A stretch of 64,000 nt of DNA. Origin: Leifsonia sp. Root1293 (GTDB lineage: Bacteria; Actinomycetota; Actinomycetes; Actinomycetales; Microbacteriaceae). The DNA lies in assembly GCF_001425325.1 (NCBI RefSeq), contig NZ_LMEH01000002.1, positions 153,109 through 217,108 on the forward strand, given 5' to 3'. The translations under genes were made by a program, and so were the position numbers. Each line of letters opens with the position of its first letter. Position 1 is the stretch's first letter. The notes under the pieces were generated by a model, which worked only from the letters and a program-made list of their open reading frames with translations, had not been told where the DNA came from and did not search any database. This document shows, piece by piece, positions 23,817 through 31,781 of the stretch.

Positions 23817-25856
23817 ATGACACCGGTTCGCTCCCTCCCGTACCCGCTCGGCGTGACCCTCCAGGATGGCGGCGTCAACGTCGCCGTCTACTCCGAGACC
23901 GCGGATGCCGTCGACTTCTGCGTCTTCGGCGCCGACGGAGAGCAGCGCACCCGACTTTCGGAGCGCACGGGACACGTCTTCCACGGACGCGTCGATGGCG
24001 TCGGTGTCGGCACCCGCTACGGCCTGCGCGTCGACGGGCCCTGGGACCCGGAGAACGGGCTGCGGCACAACGCCCACAAGCTGCTCCTCGACCCCCACGC
24101 TCGTGCCGTCGAGGGCGAATACACCTGGGGCCAGGAGGTCTTCGGCCACAACCACGCCGACCCGCTGCTCATGGACGAGTCCGACGACGCCGCCTGCGTG
24201 CCGCGCTGCGTGGTGGTCGACCCCTCCTTCGACTGGGGCGATGACGCACCGCCGGCGATCCCGCTGGCCGACACCGTGGTCTACGAGACGCACGTCAAGG
24301 GCTTCACCAAGCTGCACCCCGATGTGCCGGAGAACATCCGCGGAACCTACGCCGGTCTCGCGCATCCTGCGGCCATCGAGCACTTCACCTCCCTCGGCGT
24401 CACCGCCGTCGAGCTCATGCCGGTGCACCAGTTCGTGCAGGACAGCCACCTTCTCGAGAAGGGTCTGCGCAACTACTGGGGCTACAACTCCATCGGCTTC
24501 TTCGCCCCACACGGCGAGTATTCCGCTGCAGGAGACGACGGCAGCCAGGTCGGCGAGTTCAAGTACATGGTGAAGTCGCTGCACGCCGCGGGGCTCGAGG
24601 TCATCCTCGACGTCGTCTACAACCACACGGCGGAAGGCAATCACCTGGGCCCGACGCTGAGCTTCAAGGGAATCGACAACGCCTCCTACTACCGGCTCGT
24701 CGAGGGCGACCGGGGCAGCTACTTCGACACCACCGGAACCGGGAACAGCCTGAATGTCGGGCATCCGGCCGCTCTCGGCCTCATCATGGACTCGCTGCGC
24801 TACTGGGTCACGGAGATGCACGTCGACGGCTTCCGCTTCGACCTCGCGACCACGCTCACTCGCCAGGACGGCAATGCCGACCTGCACAGCGCCTTCCTCA
24901 CCTTGATCGAACAGGACCCGACTCTGGCCGGCGTGAAGATGATCGCCGAGCCCTGGGACACCGCCGGCTATCAGGTCGGCGGGTTCCCGGCCACCTGGTC
25001 GGAGTGGAACGGCAAGTACCGCGACGACGTGCGCGACTTCTGGCGTGGAGCCGACGGTGTGCTCGGAACGCTCGCGCAGCGGGTGCTCGGCAGCCCCGAC
25101 GTCTACGAGGAGTCCCGACGCTCGCCGCTCTCCAGCGTGAACTTCATCACGGCCCACGACGGCTTCACACTGGCCGATCTCACTTCGTACACCCAGAAGC
25201 ACAATGTGGCCAACGGGGAGGACAACAACGACGGCGAGGATGACAACCGCTCGTCGAACAACGGCGCAGAAGGCCCGACCGACAACGAGGCGGTGAATGA
25301 ACGCCGGGGCCGTCAGCGCCGCAACTTCCTCGCGACGCTCCTCCTCTCGGCCGGTGTTCCGATGCTGCTCGGCGGCGACGAACTGGGCCGCACCCAGGGC
25401 GGCAACAACAACGCGTACTGCCAGGACGACGAGATCTCCTGGTTCGACTGGTCGGCGACGGATGCCGGTCTGCTGGCGTTCACGCAGAGCCTCATCGCCC
25501 TGCGCCGCGACAACCCGGCCCTGCGCCCGCTCTGGTTCCGCCAGGCCCCGGAGCACGGCGACACCGACACCGTCGTGGTGCTCCGCTCCGATGCCCAGCC
25601 CTTCGCCGATTCGGACTGGGACAATCCCGACGCCCGCTCGATCCTGTTCGTCTTGGAGCACGCCGGCGCTGACAGCTTCGCGCTGGCCCTCAACGCGGCC
25701 GAGAACGGAGTCGAGTTCACCATTCCCGCGGCGCCGGGCGGGGCGTGGGAACTCGTCGCGAGCAGCGACCCCGAGCAGGCCGTGACGGGCGAGGGCGAGA
25801 CGATCATCGTGCGCGACGTCTCCTTCACCCTGTTGCGTTCCGCCGTCAACCCCTGA
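23817..25856 (+). CDS. glgX: glycogen debranching enzyme GlgX (isoamylase type)
   Basis: A 679-residue GH13 enzyme that hydrolyses alpha-1,6 branches of limit-dextrinised glycogen in the cytoplasm. An N-terminal CBM48 (residues ~8-100) precedes the catalytic barrel with DVVYNHT (region I), VDGFRFDLATTL containing the nucleophile Asp, IAEPWD with the acid/base Glu, and FITAHDGF with the third acid. The isoamylase/GlgX hallmarks YETHVKGFT and the Asn/Asp-rich NNDGEDDNRSSN loop are present. The usual GlgX length is 650-710. The ATG at 23817 is six bases after CATACT. No other glycogen genes are adjacent. Confidence 0.95.
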   Translation: MTPVRSLPYPLGVTLQDGGVNVAVYSETADAVDFCVFGADGEQRTRLSERTGHVFHGRVDGVGVGTRYGLRVDGPWDPENGLRHNAHKLLLDPHARAVEGEYTWGQEVFGHNHADPLLMDESDDAACVPRCVVVDPSFDWGDDAPPAIPLADTVVYETHVKGFTKLHPDVPENIRGTYAGLAHPAAIEHFTSLGVTAVELMPVHQFVQDSHLLEKGLRNYWGYNSIGFFAPHGEYSAAGDDGSQVGEFKYMVKSLHAAGLEVILDVVYNHTAEGNHLGPTLSFKGIDNASYYRLVEGDRGSYFDTTGTGNSLNVGHPAALGLIMDSLRYWVTEMHVDGFRFDLATTLTRQDGNADLHSAFLTLIEQDPTLAGVKMIAEPWDTAGYQVGGFPATWSEWNGKYRDDVRDFWRGADGVLGTLAQRVLGSPDVYEESRRSPLSSVNFITAHDGFTLADLTSYTQKHNVANGEDNNDGEDDNRSSNNGAEGPTDNEAVNERRGRQRRNFLATLLLSAGVPMLLGGDELGRTQGGNNNAYCQDDEISWFDWSATDAGLLAFTQSLIALRRDNPALRPLWFRQAPEHGDTDTVVVLRSDAQPFADSDWDNPDARSILFVLEHAGADSFALALNAAENGVEFTIPAAPGGAWELVASSDPEQAVTGEGETIIVRDVSFTLLRSAVNP

Positions 25857-25877
25857 TGGGCTCCCAGCCGGGTTGCC

Positions 25878-25883
25878 TAGTCT
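25878..25883 (+). promoter_or_regulatory. leaderless-type -10 element
   Basis: TAGTCT ends six bases before ATG 25890; no Shine-Dalgarno sequence is present. Confidence 0.5.
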
Positions 25884-25889
25884 GGCCAC

Positions 25890-26114
25890 ATGACTGACAG
25901 CAACGGCACCCAGGACAGCCCCATCCAGGACGGCAGCGACGAGGCGGGCCAGGACGAGAAGCTGCGCGGGCTCGTTGCCCAGATCCGGCACGACTTCCAC
26001 AGTGGCGTGAGCCCCGATCCCGAGGAGGACCTCCGCCGGCGACTCGGCGACTCGGGCATCGAGCTCTCCGACGAGGAGTTCGCCAAGGTGCTCGCCGACA
26101 TCAAGGCGGAGTAG
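25890..26114 (+). CDS. small acidic hypothetical protein (74 aa)
   Basis: A 74-residue protein with a disordered Asp/Gln/Ser-rich N-terminus and a compact helical C-terminal part (KLRGLVAQIRHDFHSGVSP, DLRRRLGDSGIELSDEEFAKVLADIK). I do not recognise it as a named family. It has a leaderless-type start and lies 33 bp after glgX. A short GGGGC-CTTA-GCCCC hairpin (26120-26133) follows its stop. Confidence 0.65.
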   Translation: MTDSNGTQDSPIQDGSDEAGQDEKLRGLVAQIRHDFHSGVSPDPEEDLRRRLGDSGIELSDEEFAKVLADIKAE

Positions 26115-26119
26115 CGCGC

Positions 26120-26133
26120 GGGGCCTTAGCCCC
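26120..26133. terminator. short hairpin between convergent genes
   Basis: GGGGC and GCCCC around a CTTA loop, located between the stops of the small acidic protein gene and the protein kinase gene. The stem is only 5 bp, so terminator function is tentative. Confidence 0.4.
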
Positions 26134-26154
26134 AGACAGCGAGCCGCTAGACGG

Positions 26155-27210
26155 TCAGCCCCAGACGTGCAGGCCGAGCAGCACTCCGATGCCGAGGCCG
26201 ATCACGGCGTTGCCGACGGCGACGAGAGCGATGAGGCGCATCGAGCCCGCACGCTGTCCAGTCGCATCCGACCCGCCGCCCGACCGGGTGCGCGCGCCGG
26301 AACCGCGCGATCCGCCGACCCGTCTCCTGCCGCCGGCATTCCGCGAGGCGATGATGGACGCCCGGATGATGTCTCGAGTGGTGGCTGCGACGTCGTGCGC
26401 CGTCGGTCGCGCCGACGGATCACTCAGCGTCATGGCCGTCAGCAGCTGCACCCACTCCTCGGGCAGGCTCTCGGGAACCACCGGCGACCGATGCAGACGC
26501 TCCATCGCAGCCTCGAGCGGGGCCCCACGGTACTCCCGTTCACCGGTGAGCGCCTCGAGCAGCACGAGGCCGAGCGAGTAGATGTCGCTCGGGGTTCCCA
26601 CGTCTTCGCCGAGAGCCTGCTCAGGCGAGATGTACGACGCCGTGCCGAGAACGGAGTCGTGATTGGTGAACCTCGAGCCGTCGATGAACTGCGCTATCCC
26701 GAAGTCGGCGAGCTTGGCGATCAGCGTGTAGCCGAAGGCCGGGTCATCGGTGACCAGGATGTTGTCGGGCTTCACGTCGCGATGCACGATGTCCCGGCTG
26801 TGCACGTAGGCGAGAGCGTCGGCCACCTGGGCACCGATGTCGGCCACCTGTCGGTGGGTCGGGATGCCGGAGCGGATGCGGGCGGCCAGCGAGCGCCCGG
26901 CCACGAACTCCATGGCGATGAAGCGACGGGGACGACCGCGATCGTCGAAGGTGCCGGCGTCGTAGATCTCCACGAGGCCCGGGTGGTGGAGGGCGGCGAG
27001 CAGCTGGATCTCGCGCTCTCGACGCAGTTCGTCGAACGGGCTGTCCCCGCCCTCCCGGAACAGCTTGATCGCCAGTTCGCGCCCGAGCTCGTTGTCGCGC
27101 GCCCTGAAGACCTCGGCCATTCCTCCGCTCCCGAGGTGCTCGAGGAACTCGTATCGAGAGGTGGACTGTCGTGTCGGCTCGCCGGTCGGCTTGTCGATCG
27201 AATCGAGCAC
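26155..27210 (-). CDS. membrane-anchored Ser/Thr protein kinase (Pkn type)
   Basis: A 351-residue Hanks-type kinase: glycine loop LGSGGMAEVF, catalytic LAIK lysine (K49), HRDVKPDN catalytic loop, LADFGIAQF activation start and SPEQALG in place of APE. It ends in a basic Gly/Arg/Ser-rich linker and one C-terminal helix (MRLIALVAVGNAVIGLGIGVLLGLHVWG), so the kinase faces the cytoplasm. No PASTA or other sensor domain is present. I chose GTG 27210 for its AGGAG site six bases upstream; ATG 27216 and GTG 27273 are in frame. A structured 348-bp region lies upstream. Confidence 0.9.
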   Translation of the reverse strand: MLDSIDKPTGEPTRQSTSRYEFLEHLGSGGMAEVFRARDNELGRELAIKLFREGGDSPFDELRREREIQLLAALHHPGLVEIYDAGTFDDRGRPRRFIAMEFVAGRSLAARIRSGIPTHRQVADIGAQVADALAYVHSRDIVHRDVKPDNILVTDDPAFGYTLIAKLADFGIAQFIDGSRFTNHDSVLGTASYISPEQALGEDVGTPSDIYSLGLVLLEALTGEREYRGAPLEAAMERLHRSPVVPESLPEEWVQLLTAMTLSDPSARPTAHDVAATTRDIIRASIIASRNAGGRRRVGGSRGSGARTRSGGGSDATGQRAGSMRLIALVAVGNAVIGLGIGVLLGLHVWG

Positions 27211-27558
27211 AGACATCTCCTGGGACACGCACCTGGTCGGCCCGACCGGACGGCCGACGACGTCGTGGCTCACTGGTGAATACCGAGCGCTGAAACACAG
27301 GTGTCACTTGATCTCTGCATGGATGGAGGCCCGTTGTCAAGGGTCAACGGGCCAGTTGCTGGTTTCCGTAAAGTGATGCATCGGTCGGGTTCTGGGTGGA
27401 TTCCCGATCGATGCGGCTCGAGCGTTACGCCGAGTCTGCCGCGGCCCCTCCCTCAGGTGAGGGGCCGCGCTCCCCGCCCTTCCGTCCCTCCCGTCCGCCG
27501 CGGTCACCGCGGGCGATTTGTTCGGCGTTCCAGCCGGGTTAGGCGTAATCTCACTCTC
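27211..27558. other. structured intergenic region with three consecutive hairpins
   Basis: No gene is evident. Three stem-loops follow one another: GGCCCGTTG/CAACGGGCC (27328-27353, 9 bp perfect), GCATCGGTCGGG/CCCGATCGATGC (27378-27414, 12 bp with one G-T pair) and GCGGCCCCTC/GAGGGGCCGC (27441-27468, 10 bp perfect). The region separates the divergent kinase and DUF7882-like genes, so it could be the kinase 5' leader, an independent structured RNA, or a set of terminators. Confidence 0.55.
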
Positions 27559-27900
27559 GTGGGCCTCCTTTACTACGGCGAGATGTCATCGCCCCTCGAA
27601 TTCGACGACAGGCTGCTCGCGCACCTCAAGGTCGCGATCACCCAGAAGCTTCGACGCGGCGAGTCGTTCACCCTGTCCTGGGTGCACCCTCCCGGCCGCG
27701 AGGGCGGCCGCACGTCGCTCTGGATCGACCCGGCGAGTTTCATCCGCTGGGAATTCGAGACGGCAACGGCGCCCGAGATCAACACGGAATGGGTGGAGCG
27801 CCTGCTGCGCGCAGCCAGCACGACGGGCGGCATGGTCATCGTCGGCGAAGACCCGACCGCGCCCCCGACGGCGGCTCAGGCAGCGGCGGTCTCCGAATAG
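27559..27900 (+). CDS. DUF7882-like small protein, copy 1
   Basis: A 113-residue protein that I match to a short family widespread in Microbacteriaceae (DUF7882-type, sometimes mislabelled as ligase). Its core is LLYYGEMSSPLEFDDRLLAHLKVAITQKLRRGESFTLSWVHP broken by a GRTSLWIDP strand, then INTEWVERLLRAASTTGGMVIVGED. GTG 27559 is seven bases after TAATCT. A paralogue lies at 33050. The function is unknown. It looks like a small beta-rich domain with a conserved Gly-Arg-x-Ser/Thr-Leu/Ile-Trp turn. Confidence 0.75.
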   Translation: MGLLYYGEMSSPLEFDDRLLAHLKVAITQKLRRGESFTLSWVHPPGREGGRTSLWIDPASFIRWEFETATAPEINTEWVERLLRAASTTGGMVIVGEDPTAPPTAAQAAAVSE

Positions 27901-27943
27901 CAACCCCCTGAAATCCGTCTGGGGCGGGAGTAGCGTCGAAGTC

Positions 27944-28495
27944 ATGACTACGACAGCAGAACGCCCAACCACCACGACGGCACCCGCCGGATCCGGCGCC
28001 AAGCTCACCCGGCGTCAGAACGCCGAGAAGGGCTTCACGGCCTCGAAGAAGCTGACCGATTCCCTGCAGGACGTGCTCGTCGACCTCATCGAGTTGCACC
28101 TCCAGGGCAAGCAGGCGCACTGGAACGTCGTCGGCAAGAACTTCCGCGACCTGCACCTGCAGCTCGACGAGATCATCGAGTCGGCCCGCGAATTCAGCGA
28201 TGTCGTCGCCGAGCGGATGCGGGCCCTCCACGGACTGCCCGATGGACGCAGCGACACCGTGGCCGCCACGACGACGCTTCCCGAGTATCCCCACGGTGAG
28301 GTCGACACGGCCACGACCGTGGACCTCATCACCCAGCGCCTCGAGGCCACGGTCGGGACCATGCGTCGCGTGCACGACGACGTCGACGAAGAGGACCCGA
28401 CCAGCGCCGATGTGCTCCACGCCATCATCGAGAAGCTCGAGCAGTACGCCTGGATGGTCAGCGCCGAGAACCGCACGCCCGCGAAGAAGCGCTAG
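27944..28495 (+). CDS. dps: Dps-family DNA-protecting ferritin-like protein
   Basis: A 183-residue Dps: a dodecameric ferritin that oxidises iron with peroxide and protects DNA in stationary phase. The ferroxidase half-sites are HWNVVGKNFRDLHLQLDEI and the DVVAERMRALHG helix, and KLEQYAWMVSAEN is the typical end. An N-terminal tail of ~30 residues (MTTTAERPTTTTAPAG...) resembles the DNA-binding or assembly tails of actinobacterial Dps. ATG 27944 is seven bases after TAGCGT. A REP family 2 cluster follows. Confidence 0.93.
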   Translation: MTTTAERPTTTTAPAGSGAKLTRRQNAEKGFTASKKLTDSLQDVLVDLIELHLQGKQAHWNVVGKNFRDLHLQLDEIIESAREFSDVVAERMRALHGLPDGRSDTVAATTTLPEYPHGEVDTATTVDLITQRLEATVGTMRRVHDDVDEEDPTSADVLHAIIEKLEQYAWMVSAENRTPAKKR

Positions 28496-28506
28496 GCCCG
28501 TCCGTC

Positions 28507-28657
28507 CGCTGAGGCGCTTCGGGCGGTCGCTCCGCTCGGCCCTCAGCGAACGGGTGTGCGACCCCTGCTCGCTGAGGCCCGGACGAAGTCCGCGGCGGAA
28601 GCGCCCTCATGTCCGTCCCCCGCCCGCCGAGGGCCGGCCGAAGCGCCCTCGGCCGCG
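28507..28657. repeat. REP family 2 cluster
   Basis: At least two complete palindromic units and one diverged copy. The first has arms CGCTGAGG (28507-28514) and CCTCAGCG (28541-28548) enclosing CGCTTCGGGCGGTCGCTCCG. It lies between the convergent dps and SDR genes. Confidence 0.8.
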
Positions 28658-28658
28658 G

Positions 28659-29552
28659 CTAGTGGCCGGCCTGCCCGCCGTTCACGATGATGGTCTCGCC
28701 ACTGGTGTAGCTCGACTCCTGCGAGGCGAGGTACACATACGTCGAGGCCAGCTCTGCCGGCTGCCCCGGACGATTGAACGGCGTCTGCTCGCCGAACGAC
28801 TTCAGCTTGTCCAGCGGAACCGATGACGGCTGCAGCGGAGTCCAGAACGGCCCGGGCGCGACGCCGTTGACGCGGATGCCGCGCTCGGCCAACTGCTCGG
28901 CCATGGCCCTGGTGATGTTGACGATGCCCGCCTTCGACACCGCGTACTCCACGAGTTGCGGCGACGGCTGGAACCCCTGGATGGACGACGTCGTGATGAT
29001 CGCGGCGCCGGGCTCGAAGTGCTCGAGCGAGGCCTTCGTCAGCCAGAACAGCGAGTGCACGTTCGTGCGCAGGGTCTTCTCGAGCACCTCGGTGGTGAAG
29101 TCCTCGATGCCGTCGACGGTCTGCATGTCGCCGGCCACCATGACGAGCAGGTCGAGGCCGCCGAGACCGTCGACTGCATCCGTCACCGCGGTCGCGCAGA
29201 AGCCCTCGTCGCTGATGTCTCCGGGGAGCAGCACGGCCGTACGGCCCGCCTCGGTGACGAGCGCAGCGGTGCTCTCGGCGTCGGTCTGCTCTTCGGGCAG
29301 GTAGACGAGCGCCACGTCGGCGCCCTCGCGGGCGAAGGCGATGGCGACAGCACGGCCGATCCCGGAGTCCGCACCCGTGATCAGCGCTCGGCGTCCCTGC
29401 AACCGGCCGTGGCCGATGTAGGACTCCTCACCGTGATCGGGCACCGGGTCCATCTGGAAGGTGTGCCCGGGCTCGGACTGCTTCTGCTCGGGGAACGGCG
29501 GCTGCGGGTAGGCGTCGAGCGGATTGCGGGCGGCGTAGGGGTTCTCAGACAC
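28659..29552 (-). CDS. SDR-family oxidoreductase, last gene of four-gene operon
   Basis: A 297-residue SDR of the glucose/ribitol dehydrogenase-like group with the family's long N-terminal extension (YPQPPFPEQKQSEPG before the fold). TGADSGIG is the cofactor motif, Y and K in YAVSK are catalytic, and NGVAPGPFWTPL is the substrate-side PG motif. GTG 29552 lies inside the 3' end of the glycosyltransferase gene, overlapping by eight bases, so it is translationally coupled. Such SDRs are often linked to general stress, but here it may belong to the operon's pathway. Confidence 0.87.
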   Translation of the reverse strand: MSENPYAARNPLDAYPQPPFPEQKQSEPGHTFQMDPVPDHGEESYIGHGRLQGRRALITGADSGIGRAVAIAFAREGADVALVYLPEEQTDAESTAALVTEAGRTAVLLPGDISDEGFCATAVTDAVDGLGGLDLLVMVAGDMQTVDGIEDFTTEVLEKTLRTNVHSLFWLTKASLEHFEPGAAIITTSSIQGFQPSPQLVEYAVSKAGIVNITRAMAEQLAERGIRVNGVAPGPFWTPLQPSSVPLDKLKSFGEQTPFNRPGQPAELASTYVYLASQESSYTSGETIIVNGGQAGH

Positions 29553-30345
29553 GGGTGATGCTCTCCTCTGCAGTGGGATCGGGGTCCGCTGTGAGCGGGT
29601 TGGACGGGGGAAGGGTCGACATCAGGTGCTGGGCATAGCCGCCGGGAGTCCGTCCGGCCATGCGGCCGGAGGTGAGCACCCAGCAGGCGTCGGTGCGCAC
29701 CTCGCGCGTGTCCGGGTGCGCCCGCAGGCTCTCGACCAGCAGGACATCCTCATGCTCGGCGAGCGCGGCGAACCCGCCGGCCGCGAGGTAGCTGTCTCCG
29801 CGCACGCCGAGGTTCGCGCCGTGCACATGGCCGCCTGCGTGGCCGAGAACATGGGTCGACAGCCAGACTGCCGTCTGCGCCGGTGTGAGATCGGCGAAGT
29901 CGGGGCGCACGGTACCGACCATCAGGTCGGCGCCCTCCTCTGCCAGCGCGAGCTGCGTCGTGAGCCAGGTGCGCGGAACGGCGGAGTCGGCGTCGGTGTT
30001 CGCGATCCAGATGTGCGCGGCGTCGGTCGGTGCACCGCTCAGGGCACCGGCCTCGGCGACATGGGCGAAGACGGCGGATGCGCCGATGCATCGGGCCATG
30101 CCGACGTTGCGCGCTGACACTTCGAGTACCTCGAAGCCCGACGCCGCGGCGATGGCAGCCGACCCGTCCGTGCAGTCGTCCAGAACCAGCACGACATAGA
30201 CGGCCGGCGGATACCGGCGCTGCACCGCGAGTTCGTCGAGGGCCTCGCGCAGCGCGGCGAGACACCGCGGAAGCAGGCCCTCCTCATCATTGACGGGGAT
30301 CACCACACCGATCGCATCGACGACGTCACGCCAGAGGCCGATCAC
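29545..30345 (-). CDS. family 2 glycosyltransferase
   Basis: A 266-residue GT-A glycosyltransferase: IGVVIPVNDEEGLLPRCLAAL opening strand and helix, VLVLDDCTDGS, and NTDADSAVPRTWL as the metal/nucleotide-sugar (DxD) motif, then HVHGANLGVRGDSYLAAGGF acceptor loop. There are no membrane helices, so it is soluble or peripheral. GTG 30345 overlaps the stop of the upstream PIG-L/methyltransferase gene (GTGA). Donor and acceptor are unknown; the next-door deacetylase suggests an amino-sugar-containing product. Confidence 0.88.
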   Translation of the reverse strand: MIGLWRDVVDAIGVVIPVNDEEGLLPRCLAALREALDELAVQRRYPPAVYVVLVLDDCTDGSAAIAAASGFEVLEVSARNVGMARCIGASAVFAHVAEAGALSGAPTDAAHIWIANTDADSAVPRTWLTTQLALAEEGADLMVGTVRPDFADLTPAQTAVWLSTHVLGHAGGHVHGANLGVRGDSYLAAGGFAALAEHEDVLLVESLRAHPDTREVRTDACWVLTSGRMAGRTPGGYAQHLMSTLPPSNPLTADPDPTAEESITRV

Positions 30346-31781
30346 AGCAGGCCCGTCTCGCGCGCCACCGAGACGCCGGGCGGGCGACGGAAGACCTCGA
30401 GAATGAAGTCCTCCTCGCGGTGCAGCACCGTTGCGACGAGTTCGGTCCGCCGGGCGAGTGCGGTGTGCACGTCATCGCCGGACAGCGGATACTCCGCCAC
30501 GCGATGGCGCCAGTGGCATGCCACGAGGGTTCCATCCTCACTCAGCGCGCCGATCGCCCGGCTCAGTGCCAGGTCCAGGTCCTCCGGGCTCCAGTAGTAG
30601 CCCACCTCGGAGAGCACGACGAGATCGAAGCGCCCATCGGGCCACTCCTCGGGAACCTGCATCTGCCGCAGCTCAACGTGAGGGCTTCCGGCCAGGCGCT
30701 CCTCGGCCACACGCAGGGGCGCCGCAGCGATGTCGACTCCCAGCACCGAGTCGCTGCGGGCGGCGAGCGCTTCGGTGAGCTTGCCGGTCGAACAGCCGAC
30801 CTCGAGCGTGCGACCGTACTGCTCGGTCGGCAGCGAGGCCAGCACGATGGCGCGCTTGCGCTTCTCGTACCAGCGGGTCTCGAAGCCCCACGGGTCATCA
30901 CGACCGTTGTAGAAGTCATCGAAGAAGTCGCGGCCGAGGGTCCCGGATGCCGCATCCGTCGACGAAGCCCCATCCTTCGGGGTCGCGGAATTCGACGCAC
31001 CGGCCGGTTCGGATTTCGGCGAAGCACCGTGCCTGCCCGAGAAGAACACCTCGAACGGGCGCTCGAAATGACTGCGCATCTCCACGCCGATGACGGCCTC
31101 GTCACCGGCACGGTCGGAGAGCGGAGCGGTCTGGCTGAGATGCTCGATGAGAGCTGAGCTCTTCGCCATGCGGGTCTCGGGGTCGAGGTCGATGGCGACC
31201 ATGTCGCCCCAGGGCAGGCCGTCGTCGTCGGGGCGGCCCCAATGCCACATCCAGATCGGGTATTCGAGGAACTCGCTGCCCGTCTTCTCGGCGGCGGCAC
31301 GCGCACCCTCGGCTGCGGCACGGTGGTCGGGGTGACCGTCGCCGTTCCACGGAGCCACGATGGTGGCGGAGGTGCCCGCCTCCTCGATCACGCTGACGAT
31401 GCAGGCCGTGACCTCATCGACGTGCTCGGAGAGCCGGCCGTCCGCGATCTCGCAGTGGTGGATCTCGGCATCCGGGGCCAGATGATCGATCGCCTTGCGC
31501 ATCTCGCGACGACGGATGCGGCTGAGCTGCCATGGGGTGTGCGTCGGCGACGCCGGGTGCGACCCTTCGCCGTCCGTCGCCACCACGATCGTGATGCGGG
31601 CGCCGTCTCGTCCGGCGTTCTCGATGAGCCCACCAGCGCCCAGAGTCTCGTCGTCGGGATGAGCCGCGAGCACCACGAGGTGCTCGGTCGGTCCGCTGTA
31701 GCGCGGCAGGCGCTGCCATCGGTCGGCGTGAGCCCACTCGGACTCCAGCGTGCCGGTCTGGGAACTGTCGAACGTCACCAC
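30342..31781 (-). CDS. PIG-L deacetylase fused to SAM-dependent methyltransferase
   Basis: A 479-residue bifunctional protein. Residues ~33-245 are a PIG-L/LmbE zinc deacetylase with AHPDDE (H41, D43, D44, E45) and PWNGDGHPDHRAA providing the later metal ligand. A low-complexity linker (about 250-280) leads to a NodS-like class I methyltransferase (TLEVGCSTGKLTEALA near 325-340, VVLSEVGYYW). Known PIG-L enzymes remove N-acetyl groups from glucosaminides and NodS N-methylates the freed amine, so successive de-N-acetylation and N-methylation is an attractive reading. GTG 31781 follows a GGAGG site and overlaps the acyl-CoA dehydrogenase gene. Confidence 0.88.
   Translation of the reverse strand: MVTFDSSQTGTLESEWAHADRWQRLPRYSGPTEHLVVLAAHPDDETLGAGGLIENAGRDGARITIVVATDGEGSHPASPTHTPWQLSRIRRREMRKAIDHLAPDAEIHHCEIADGRLSEHVDEVTACIVSVIEEAGTSATIVAPWNGDGHPDHRAAAEGARAAAEKTGSEFLEYPIWMWHWGRPDDDGLPWGDMVAIDLDPETRMAKSSALIEHLSQTAPLSDRAGDEAVIGVEMRSHFERPFEVFFSGRHGASPKSEPAGASNSATPKDGASSTDAASGTLGRDFFDDFYNGRDDPWGFETRWYEKRKRAIVLASLPTEQYGRTLEVGCSTGKLTEALAARSDSVLGVDIAAAPLRVAEERLAGSPHVELRQMQVPEEWPDGRFDLVVLSEVGYYWSPEDLDLALSRAIGALSEDGTLVACHWRHRVAEYPLSGDDVHTALARRTELVATVLHREEDFILEVFRRPPGVSVARETGLL

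Noticed and set aside
23754-26000. Open frame of about 748 codons antisense to glgX
   Set aside because: glgX has all catalytic motifs on the plus strand; the antisense frame has none and is composed of low-complexity Val/Gly/Glu text.
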